Position numbers and translations under genes: made by a program. From an uncultured Clostridia bacterium (GTDB lineage Bacteria > Bacillota > Clostridia > HGM11514), in assembly GCA_902478725.1 (NCBI GenBank), contig CABSMD010000123.1, positions 1 through 7,622 of the forward strand: DNA of 7,622 nucleotides. The letters are read 5' to 3'. Below the pieces are notes generated by a model. That model did no database searches and was not told where the DNA came from. It was given only the letters and a program-made list of their open reading frames with translations. Within the stretch, counting starts at the first letter, position 1. Each line of letters starts with the position of its first letter. Shown in pieces: positions 1 to 5,613 of this stretch.

Positions 1-140
1 GCATGGCACACGCTGGGCTTTGACACCTCCATGTGCCGGGCCACATCTACGGAGCGTACCATGCCCATCTTCTCATGGAGAACAAGTATGGCCTCCAGAT
101 AATCCTCTCCGGACGCATGAAGCGTTTTGCTAAGACGCAT
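1..140 (-). CDS. DtxR-family metal-dependent transcriptional regulator, N-terminal part (runs off the left edge)
   Basis: Only the first 46 codons are present, because the gene leaves the window at base 1. The peptide starts MRLSKTLHASGEDYLEAILV and continues into a winged-helix DNA-binding segment (RSVDVARHMEVSKPSV, about residues 29-44). Both match the start of DtxR/MntR/IdeR repressors, which bind Fe2+ or Mn2+ and then repress metal-uptake genes. The metal-binding and dimerisation parts are outside the window, so the metal cannot be inferred. The ATG at 140-138 overlaps the end of the upstream ECF ATPase gene (stop at 132-130) by 11 bases. An AAAGGAG ribosome-binding site at 159-153 lies inside that gene, so this is the last visible gene of the ECF operon. 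Its DNA is visibly GC-richer than the transporter genes before it, which suggests a different origin. The family call is fairly safe; the link to iron is inferred from the neighbours. Confidence 0.8.
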   Translation of the reverse strand, partial: MRLSKTLHASGEDYLEAILVLHEKMGMVRSVDVARHMEVSKPSVCH

Positions 141-1632
141 TGGTTATATTTGCTCCTTTTTCATGTGAGAAAAATGCCCGTAAGAGTTTGATAGCTTCAT
201 CATCCATTGGCCGATGCCATAGCACTTTATTCTCTTGAATAAACAGAAGATAAGTACAACACTTATAAATCAATTCAGGATCATGGGTAATCAGGAATAG
301 GCTTTTTCCCATGTCTTTTAAGCGATTCAAATTATCAGACACCTCTACCATATGGAAATAGTCTAAGCCACTGGTCGGTTCGTCAAAAAAAAGGATTTCC
401 TTATTTGAGGCGATAGCACTTCCAATCGCTACCCGTTGCTTTTCCCCGCCAGATAAGGACATAGGATGCAGTTTGATTTTATCTGCTAAATCAAGGCTGG
501 ATAAAATCTGGTTTGCCCGTTCTGTATTTTCTTTTTCGTCCTCGCTGTCCATACTAAGAAGCAATTCATCCAACACATCCTCGGTAAACAGTTGGTGGTT
601 TACATCTTGCATAACCATGTAAGATATATGGCACCGCTGCTTTGCACGATAAGAATGTCCATTAAGTTCTAACTCCCCCAAAGCCCGTTTGTCCAATCCA
701 CACAGGCAACGAGCAAATGTGGATTTTCCCGCGCCGTTATTCCCAATAATTCCAATGATTTCTCCTTGTGGTAGTGTCAAATCGGGAATGTCCACAATAA
801 GAGGGCCGTGTTTATCATAAGAAAATCGAAAGTCCTTGATATGTAAAGTCGGTGGTTTCGCTTTAGGTTTGGCCTCCGGTGAAAGGTTGAATGGATCAAG
901 GGCGCGTAGCCCCATTCCCTGTAAAGTTTCGGGGGACAGTGATTGAAACTGCTGCCTTGTAAATTCCTTACTGATCTCTCCATGTTTCATGTAAATAATG
1001 CGATCAACTAAAGGAACAAGATAATAAAGCCGATGTTCCGCTACCAAAATAGTTTTTTGCTCGGATTGCCAATGGCGAATGACTTGCATTAAATCTTCAA
1101 TCGTTGCAATGTCCAAATTTGAGGAAGGCTCATCCAACACAAAAATATCTGGATGGATCGCATCCGCCGATGCACAAGCAATTTTTTGTTTTTCGCCACC
1201 TGACAATGCAAACAGGCTTCGGTTTAACAGCTTTTCCAGTTTCAAGCTCTTTGTTGTATCTTCAAGGCGCCTTGTCATTTCAGAAACCGGCAATCCCATA
1301 TTCTCGCACCCGAACACAATCTCGCTGGTTGTATCAACGTTGTAAAACTGTGTTCGCGGATTCTGAAACACCGAACCCACCCTCTGCCCGATTTGGTACA
1401 GAGGGTAGTCTTTTAATTCCTTACCGTCCAACAACACTTTCCCATCCAATTTGCCCGTGTAATAATGCGGAATCAGGCCGTTAATCAGGCGGGTCAAGGT
1501 TGTTTTGCCACATCCCGATTCCCCACAGAACAAAATTGTCTCTCCGTCATGGATTGTGAGATCAATGTGTTTTAGGCTATTCTCCGTTTCTCCACTCTCA
1601 TAAGTGAAAGAAACATCCTTTAACTCTATCAT
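130..1632 (-). CDS. ECF transporter ATPase with two fused ABC domains (EcfA-EcfA' type)
   Basis: A 500-residue cytoplasmic protein with two complete ABC ATPase domains in tandem, expected to power the membrane complex formed with the EcfT and S components encoded just upstream. Domain 1 (about 1-235): Walker A GESGCGKTT at 37-45, Q-loop in VFQNPRTQF (Q90), signature LSGGEKQK at 143-150, Walker B FVLDEPS at 164-170, switch His200. Domain 2 (about 262-490): Walker A GNNGAGKST at 297-305, Q342, signature LSGGEKQR at 393-400, Walker B LFFDEPT at 414-420, His450. A Pro/Lys-rich linker (about 252-261) joins them. Both sites have the catalytic Glu, so both look active. Many ECF systems encode the two ATPases separately; fusion is also common in dedicated cassettes. 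The ATG at 1632 follows a GGGGGT Shine-Dalgarno that abuts the ecfT stop, and 12 bases separate the two genes. The 3' end overlaps the dtxR-like gene. The transported substrate cannot be read from the ATPase. Confidence 0.92.
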   Translation of the reverse strand: MIELKDVSFTYESGETENSLKHIDLTIHDGETILFCGESGCGKTTLTRLINGLIPHYYTGKLDGKVLLDGKELKDYPLYQIGQRVGSVFQNPRTQFYNVDTTSEIVFGCENMGLPVSEMTRRLEDTTKSLKLEKLLNRSLFALSGGEKQKIACASADAIHPDIFVLDEPSSNLDIATIEDLMQVIRHWQSEQKTILVAEHRLYYLVPLVDRIIYMKHGEISKEFTRQQFQSLSPETLQGMGLRALDPFNLSPEAKPKAKPPTLHIKDFRFSYDKHGPLIVDIPDLTLPQGEIIGIIGNNGAGKSTFARCLCGLDKRALGELELNGHSYRAKQRCHISYMVMQDVNHQLFTEDVLDELLLSMDSEDEKENTERANQILSSLDLADKIKLHPMSLSGGEKQRVAIGSAIASNKEILFFDEPTSGLDYFHMVEVSDNLNRLKDMGKSLFLITHDPELIYKCCTYLLFIQENKVLWHRPMDDEAIKLLRAFFSHEKGANITNAS

Positions 1633-1644
1633 TCCTGCACCCCC

Positions 1645-2376
1645 TTACCACGGACTAAAAAAGTATGTAATTATCAGCGCGGTTCCGGCAATCAGCACCG
1701 TTATCAAGTCCCAGCCGGTAAAACCGACTTTAGTAATGTTGGTTCGGCGGACAGGATTATCCAATCCGCGTGTCAGGGCAGCCGCAGAGAGGTCGTCCCC
1801 AATCTTGACTACCGAAATCATCAAAGGGATAAAACGGTATTCAATGAGAGCGGCTGGATTCTGCCAAAACTTTTTCGTTCCAAATTGCACCTCACGCATC
1901 CGCATGGCATCCTTTATAGCGGCGGATTCTTCCTGCATAGTGGGAATGAAACGGAACAGGACAGAGAGCGGTATTGTGATCTGCCGTCCAATGTGCATTC
2001 GTCCCAGCGCAGTAATGCACTCGCTGGCCGTAGTAGATTTAATGATATATGCACCCATAACAAAGGCGGGAAATAATCGCAGCACTAAACCCACCAGTAG
2101 AACCACCAGCATATTGATAACCATAGGAAATTGAATGGAGTTTTGAACCGCTTGCACGAACAGTCCTGCTGTAAATAAGCAGAAAAAGACAATGGCCGTT
2201 TTATATTGCCTGTTCGTTAAGAGCAATACAAATGGGATTAAGGCTACCGCAATCATAAACGCGGTATGACTATATAGAAATTCCGCAGTAGCAACAACAG
2301 CCATCAGCAGCAACTTTGTCCGGGGGTCTAAACGAAAGCCACTTCGTGTTTCTACCACGGCCTGCAACTGTTCCAT
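1645..2376 (-). CDS. ecfT: ECF transporter transmembrane component (EcfT / CbiQ family)
   Basis: A 243-residue membrane protein, the usual EcfT length. It links the ATPase to the substrate-binding S subunit. The N-terminal FRLDPRTKLLLM (residues 14-25) is typical of the family start. Hydrophobic segments lie at about 22-54, 59-78, 84-112 and 222-240. Two cytoplasmic coupling motifs of the family are visible in the C-terminal half: AMRMRE at 157-162 (often Ala-x-Arg-x-Arg-Gly, here with Glu in the last place) and LTRGLD at 201-206. These are the helices that sit in the grooves of the two ATPase domains. The start codon shares one base with the stop codon of the S-component gene (TAATG at 2378-2374), and only weak GA-rich Shine-Dalgarno sequence precedes it, so translation is probably coupled. 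It belongs to the S-T-AA' cassette and is likely dedicated to this S component, not shared. Confidence 0.88.
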   Translation of the reverse strand: MEQLQAVVETRSGFRLDPRTKLLLMAVVATAEFLYSHTAFMIAVALIPFVLLLTNRQYKTAIVFFCLFTAGLFVQAVQNSIQFPMVINMLVVLLVGLVLRLFPAFVMGAYIIKSTTASECITALGRMHIGRQITIPLSVLFRFIPTMQEESAAIKDAMRMREVQFGTKKFWQNPAALIEYRFIPLMISVVKIGDDLSAAALTRGLDNPVRRTNITKVGFTGWDLITVLIAGTALIITYFFSPW

Positions 2377-2963
2377 TACACAATGCCCGCTCTCTCAAAG
2401 TGTTTTTTCAGCATCTTATGTCCCAGAAGTGCGCCCAGAATACCCCCTACAAACAGCAGCACAAAGCCCACATACAGCATCCACGATGGCATCAGGGATT
2501 GCAGCGTATTAGCGTATTGATCCCCCATAGAAGTATGAATGTTTTCCCAATAGGCTTCTCCTGCAAACCAAAGGTTGGCAGGGCACCCCATAATGCCGAG
2601 GCAGAAGCAAGCATAACTCAAAACAGTTACCTTGAACTTTTGATAGCCACCAATTTTAAGCACTACATCACCCAAAAGGCCGCCGAGAAACCAGCCGAGC
2701 AGACCAATCCACCCATAACCAATGAGGTAAAAGAATATACCACCAATAATGCCGGTAATGGTAAGCATTCCAAATTTCCTGATTTTTGTGTAATACAGCA
2801 TCATGGGAATACCGCAAACAATCGGCCAGATCAGGAACAAAAACGGGTACACTACCGGTAATGAGGTCAGCAATCCGACAACAAAGAAAATAACAAGGGT
2901 CATGGCAGAATAAATGCCGACGTTAATAAGGTCTTTCCCTGTGAGCTTATTCGTATTTTCCAT
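2376..2963 (-). CDS. ECF transporter S component, Trep_Strep (MptD-like) family
   Basis: A 195-residue integral membrane protein, the probable substrate-binding subunit of the ECF importer. Hydrophobic segments lie at about 11-33, 38-58, 64-82, 86-100, 112-128 and 161-182, giving the roughly six helices expected of S components. The N-terminal LTGKDLINVGIYSAM, the GWFLGGLLGDV stretch (about 90-100) and the basic C-terminal GHKMLKKHFERAG match the Trep_Strep hypothetical membrane family as I know it. The substrate of that family is not well settled. Position at the head of the operon, directly before EcfT and the double ATPase, supports the role. I chose the ATG at 2963 because AAAGGA (2979-2974) lies 10 bases upstream; an in-frame TTG at 2969 would have only 4 bases of spacing. 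Given the DtxR regulator and the siderophore-type ABC pair nearby, a metal complex or metallophore is the inferred cargo, but a vitamin or other small molecule is not excluded. Confidence 0.83.
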   Translation of the reverse strand: MENTNKLTGKDLINVGIYSAMTLVIFFVVGLLTSLPVVYPFLFLIWPIVCGIPMMLYYTKIRKFGMLTITGIIGGIFFYLIGYGWIGLLGWFLGGLLGDVVLKIGGYQKFKVTVLSYACFCLGIMGCPANLWFAGEAYWENIHTSMGDQYANTLQSLMPSWMLYVGFVLLFVGGILGALLGHKMLKKHFERAGIV

Positions 2964-3085
2964 TTTCAAAAAGTCCTTTCCACATAATTATCTGATACTC
3001 GTAAGAAACAAAAGCTATTTTATACAGAAGTTGTTTATGCAGGCCACCTCCTATTCAATCGGTTAGATTCTGCTAACCACCAGTT
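2964..3085 (-). promoter_or_regulatory. Leader/promoter region of the ECF operon
   Basis: About 120 bases between the tetR terminator and the S-component start contain no gene. On the minus strand a TATAAA (3024-3019) is the best -10 candidate, but the base positions 17 upstream (GTGGCC) are a poor -35, so the promoter is weak, activated or misplaced. Other elements here are the GGTTAG palindrome at 3061-3078 and a strong AGGAGGTGG (3052-3044) with no start codon after it. The real ribosome-binding site AAAGGA is at 2979-2974. Confidence 0.4.
3061..3078. promoter_or_regulatory. Palindrome GGTTAG-N6-CTAACC, candidate metal-regulator operator
   Basis: A perfect 6-bp inverted repeat with a 6-base centre lies upstream of the ECF operon. 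GGTTAG and CTAACC are the core arms of the classical DtxR/IdeR box, where they are separated by one base; here the gap is six. The operon ends in a DtxR-family gene, so autoregulation through this site is plausible but the spacing mismatch is a real objection. It could instead be a second small stem just after the tetR terminator. Confidence 0.35.
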
Positions 3086-3113
3086 AAAAATTTTGGGGAT
3101 CAAATCCCCAAAA
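3086..3113 (-). terminator. Intrinsic terminator of tetR with the stop codon in its loop
   Basis: On the minus strand a 9-bp perfect stem TTTTGGGGA / TCCCCAAAA encloses the loop TTTGA and is followed directly by TTTTT. The TGA stop of the TetR gene (3102-3100) sits inside the loop. It separates tetR transcription from the ECF operon and implies that the latter has its own promoter. Confidence 0.8.
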
Positions 3114-3717
3114 CAGTTTGCCACCCGGAACTGAAAAAAGCGGCCAGTGTATGAGCATATTTTATCGCGGCATCTTTCGGATAATTGTGCAAGACAATTT
3201 CTGCGATAGATGAATAGTAAGAATGGACGAGCATATGCCACTCGTCATCCTCCAAATCATGTACGGGAACTCCGCGTTCTTTCAGTTCTGCAATTAGCTT
3301 TTGTGTCTCCCGAACATCGGAACGCACCACATCATCCAGAAAAGAAGCATATTTTGTCCCCGCAGACTGCATCAGCAGCAGTTTGAATACATCAAAATGT
3401 TCGTAGATGTATTCGATAATCTGGCGGATCGTGTCCTCCGACAGTTTCCAGAGTTGCTTTAATTCATCTGTCCGAGCTAATTCAAAGTGCTTGATGACAG
3501 AATCGGAATACATCTCCGATACCGCCTGAACCACTGGCTCGACAAGTGCGCCGAACAAAGCCTCTTTGTCCTCGAAATGATTGTAAAATGCCCCGTTTGT
3601 CACATGGGCGGCCTTACAGATTTCACGGATACTGGCACGTTCAAAACCATTTTCCAGAAAATGCTTTTTTGCACAGGCCAAAAGATTTTCATGGGTCTGC
3701 TGAAAATCCCTTGACAT
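3100..3717 (-). CDS. TetR/AcrR-family transcriptional regulator
   Basis: A 205-residue regulator of typical TetR length. The N-terminal helix-turn-helix domain is clear: an amphipathic first helix (about 7-22), then ASIREICKAAHVTNGAFYNHF at about 28-48 and KEALF at 51-55, the family hallmark around the recognition helix. The C-terminal part (about 60-205) is helical and would bind an unknown ligand and dimerise. The gene is divergent from the two ABC half-transporters, and paired palindromes lie between them, so it most likely represses itself and the ABC pair until a ligand binds. I chose the second Met (ATG at 3717), because GGAGG at 3729-3725 stands 7 bases before it; the ATG at 3723 would have only one base of spacing. 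It ends in its own terminator. The family call is strong; the ligand is unknown. Confidence 0.92.
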   Translation of the reverse strand: MSRDFQQTHENLLACAKKHFLENGFERASIREICKAAHVTNGAFYNHFEDKEALFGALVEPVVQAVSEMYSDSVIKHFELARTDELKQLWKLSEDTIRQIIEYIYEHFDVFKLLLMQSAGTKYASFLDDVVRSDVRETQKLIAELKERGVPVHDLEDDEWHMLVHSYYSSIAEIVLHNYPKDAAIKYAHTLAAFFSSGWQTVLGI

Positions 3718-3724
3718 TTCCATC

Positions 3725-3729
3725 CCTCC
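3725..3729 (-). promoter_or_regulatory. Ribosome-binding site GGAGG that decides the tetR start
   Basis: GGAGG on the minus strand lies 7 bases before the ATG at 3717 and only one base before the in-frame ATG at 3723. This favours the shorter, 205-residue protein. Confidence 0.75.
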
Positions 3730-3738
3730 ATCCTATAC

Positions 3739-3768
3739 TTGAATTACACTGTAATATTACACCGTAAT
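3739..3768 (+). promoter_or_regulatory. Candidate promoter of the ABC half-transporter pair
   Basis: TTGAAT (3739-3744) and CGTAAT (3763-3768, four of six matches to TATAAT) are 18 bases apart on the plus strand. This is the best pair I see upstream of the ABC genes. If it is right, the TetR operator fills the space between the two boxes, so binding would block polymerase. The -10 is weak, so the exact boxes are uncertain. Confidence 0.35.
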
Positions 3769-3770
3769 TC
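3741..3770. promoter_or_regulatory. Tandem palindromic operator, probable TetR binding site
   Basis: Two 13-bp units stand back to back: ATTACACTGTAAT at 3743-3755 and ATTACACCGTAAT at 3756-3768. Each is a palindrome of ATTAC and GTAAT arms around three bases, and together, with one flanking GA/TC pair on each side, they form a 30-bp palindrome with 13 of 15 pairs matching. Size, symmetry and position between divergent tetR and ABC genes fit a TetR operator able to hold two dimers. It overlaps the expected tetR transcription start and the candidate plus-strand promoter. Confidence 0.75.
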
Positions 3771-3772
3771 AG

Positions 3773-3801
3773 ATTATATCACGATGCCATCGAAAATGCA
3801 A
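3773..3801 (-). promoter_or_regulatory. Promoter of tetR
   Basis: On the minus strand a perfect TATAAT (3778-3773) is preceded at 17 bases by TTGCAT (3801-3796), a partial -35. Transcription would start near 3766, inside the paired palindromes, which gives a simple route to autorepression by TetR. Confidence 0.6.
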
Positions 3802-3819
3802 TACCCTCCCTGCATTTTC
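3792..3819 (+). promoter_or_regulatory. Leader hairpin upstream of the ABC pair
   Basis: A perfect 9-bp inverted repeat, GAAAATGCA (3792-3800) and TGCATTTTC (3811-3819), encloses a 10-base loop containing CCCTCCC. The loop's CCTCC (3805-3809) is complementary to the GGAGG of the downstream ribosome-binding site (3832-3836). It may act in the mRNA leader, or as a second DNA-binding site. It also overlaps the tetR -35 region. Confidence 0.45.
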
Positions 3820-3827
3820 CGTAGCTC

Positions 3828-3841
3828 GAAAGGAGGCTTTC
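3828..3841 (+). promoter_or_regulatory. Ribosome-binding site of the first ABC gene, within a small hairpin
   Basis: AGGAGG (3831-3836) lies 7 bases before the ATG at 3844 and fixes that start. GAAAG (3828-3832) and CTTTC (3837-3841) can pair around the loop GAGG, so part of the Shine-Dalgarno would sit in the loop of a small 5-bp stem. Confidence 0.7.
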
Positions 3842-3843
3842 TT

Positions 3844-5613
3844 ATGCCAAATAAAGAACCAGGTGCAATCCGCCAACTCTTTGCTTTTGTGGGCAAGAGC
3901 AACAGCAAAATGCGTATTTCCATTCTTCTTGCTGTGTTAGGGGAAATGTTTGGTATCGTACCATTCCTAATGGTGGCTCTGTTGGCGGATGAACTCTACC
4001 GCGGTACAGCTACCATACAGCGTGTTTTGTTCTTTTGTGGAATTGCCGCCATATGTCAGCTTATAAAAATGCTTCTTACATGGCGTTCCTCTCTTATGTC
4101 CCACAAAATTTCTTTCACGATTTTGAAAAATATCCGTGAAGCAATTACAGATCGGATGGCAAAAGTCCCAATGGGCGTTATGCTGGAAACGCCTACGGGA
4201 GCTTTCAAAAACCTAATTGTAGACAATGTTGCAAAGTTGGAAGATTCTATGGCGCATTTTATGCCAGAGTTGCCATCGAATATTGCAGCGCCGTTGTGCA
4301 GTATTCTCCTGATTTTCATTCTGGACTGGCGCATGGGGCTTGCATCCCTAATCACAATTCCATTGGGTATTCTCTTTTTCGCTGCCATGATGCGCGGCTA
4401 TGGCCCTCGAATGGAAAATTATATGCGCTCTGCCAATGATATGAATAGCTCCTTAGTAGAATATGTCAACGGTATTCAAGTCATTAAAGCGTTTAACCGT
4501 TCTGCATCCTCTTATGGAAAATACTCAAAGTCTGTCAACTATTTTCACGATTCTACAATGGAGTGGTGGAGTCAATGCTGGTTTTGGAATGCGGCTGCAC
4601 GAGCCGTCCTGCCTTCTACTCTTTTGGGTACATTGCCAGTAGGCGCATGGCTTTACATGGAAGGAACGCTTTCACTTCCCGTATTTTTAATATCTTTAGT
4701 TGTTCCGCTGGGGTTTGTTGCTCCATTGATGAAAGTGTCCGAAGCGATGGAGCAAGTCAGCATGATAAAAGGTAATTTGGAGCAAGTAACAGCTTTCCTA
4801 AAAACCCCGGAACTTGTCCGGCCCTCCGAACCTGTATCTTTGGGAGAACGTACTTACCAATTCGAGGACGTACATTTCGGCTATAAAGAAACCGAAGTTC
4901 TCCACGGTATTTCTTTTCAAACCAGACCCGGCACTATGACGGCTATTGTTGGGCCTTCCGGTTCTGGTAAATCCACGATTGCGAAACTGATGGCCGGTTT
5001 TTGGGATGTGACTTCCGGCTCTGTGCGTTTCGGCGGCCAGGATATTCGTCAAATCCCTTTTGAGCAGTTGATGGGTGAAATCAGTTATGTGGCACAGGAC
5101 AATTTCCTATTCGACAAATCCATTCGGGAAAATATCCGCATGGGTAATCCGGCAGCAACAGATGAAGAAGTAGAAGTTGCCGCAAAAGCTGCTAACTGTC
5201 ATGACTTTATTATGCAGTTAGAGCAGGGATATGACACACTGGCCGGTGATGCCGGAGACCGTCTTTCTGGCGGGGAGCGCCAGCGTATTACGATTGCGCG
5301 GGCCATGCTAAAGCCGGCATCCGTAGTTATTTTAGACGAGGCCACTGCCTATGCTGATCCAGAAAATGAGGCGCTAATCCAACAGGCAATCAGCAAATTA
5401 GTGGCCGGAAAGACATTGATTGTTGTAGCGCACCGTTTGAATACGATTCGCAATGCCGACCAAATTCTGGTTGTGGCAAACGGAAATATTGCAGGCCGTG
5501 GGACACAAGAAGAACTTCTCCGGGAATGCCCCATCTATCAAAAGATGTGGCAAGATTATGCCGGAACCATAGAAGAAGCAGACTTGAAAGGAGGAGTGGA
5601 AAACCATGCTTGA
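3844..5613 (+). CDS. ABC half-transporter (membrane domain + NBD), YbtP/IrtA-like, first of a pair
   Basis: A 589-residue protein with an exporter-fold membrane domain followed by an ATPase domain, expected to pair with the next gene product in the cytoplasmic membrane. Hydrophobic segments lie at about 24-48, 61-78, 145-160, 163-183, 250-275 and 277-295, the usual six. NBD (about 338-565): Walker A GPSGSGKST at 370-378, Q-loop Q418, signature LSGGERQ at 474-480, Walker B VVILDEA at 494-500 with catalytic Glu499, switch His530. The D-loop reads TAYADPENE where exporters often have S-A/S-L/V-D; Ala-Asp-Pro-Glu after DEAT is a form I associate with siderophore-uptake pairs such as YbtPQ. The start is set by AGGAGG 7 bases upstream; an upstream in-frame extension to 3739 would run through the operator and lacks support. 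The gene overlaps the next by 8 bases. A multidrug or peptide exporter is the main alternative; the neighbouring DtxR and ECF genes favour metallophore import. Confidence 0.88.
   Translation: MPNKEPGAIRQLFAFVGKSNSKMRISILLAVLGEMFGIVPFLMVALLADELYRGTATIQRVLFFCGIAAICQLIKMLLTWRSSLMSHKISFTILKNIREAITDRMAKVPMGVMLETPTGAFKNLIVDNVAKLEDSMAHFMPELPSNIAAPLCSILLIFILDWRMGLASLITIPLGILFFAAMMRGYGPRMENYMRSANDMNSSLVEYVNGIQVIKAFNRSASSYGKYSKSVNYFHDSTMEWWSQCWFWNAAARAVLPSTLLGTLPVGAWLYMEGTLSLPVFLISLVVPLGFVAPLMKVSEAMEQVSMIKGNLEQVTAFLKTPELVRPSEPVSLGERTYQFEDVHFGYKETEVLHGISFQTRPGTMTAIVGPSGSGKSTIAKLMAGFWDVTSGSVRFGGQDIRQIPFEQLMGEISYVAQDNFLFDKSIRENIRMGNPAATDEEVEVAAKAANCHDFIMQLEQGYDTLAGDAGDRLSGGERQRITIARAMLKPASVVILDEATAYADPENEALIQQAISKLVAGKTLIVVAHRLNTIRNADQILVVANGNIAGRGTQEELLRECPIYQKMWQDYAGTIEEADLKGGVENHA

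Noticed and set aside
1604..2134. Plus-strand 176-codon frame opposite ecfT, and similar long antisense frames at 1104-1484 and 2316-2861
   Set aside because: They lie fully opposite well-supported genes, have no family features or ribosome-binding sites, and overlap each other's strands as shadows.
2964..2969. TTG start at 2969 for the S component
   Set aside because: The AAAGGA site would be only 4 bases away; the ATG at 2963 has better spacing and a better codon.
3741..3770. Reading the tandem ATTAC/GTAAT repeats as a CRISPR or recombination site
   Set aside because: There are only two 13-bp units with no spacers, and the position between divergent regulator and target explains them as an operator.
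3741..3770. The same repeats as a DtxR/Fur iron box
   Set aside because: The arms ATTAC/GTAAT do not match the DtxR box, and the tandem layout beside tetR is better explained by TetR; a Fur-type site is not excluded but no fur gene is visible.
3739..3843. N-terminal extension of the first ABC protein, starting at TTG 3739
   Set aside because: It would translate the promoter and operator region, has no ribosome-binding site, and the ATG at 3844 has AGGAGG at ideal spacing.
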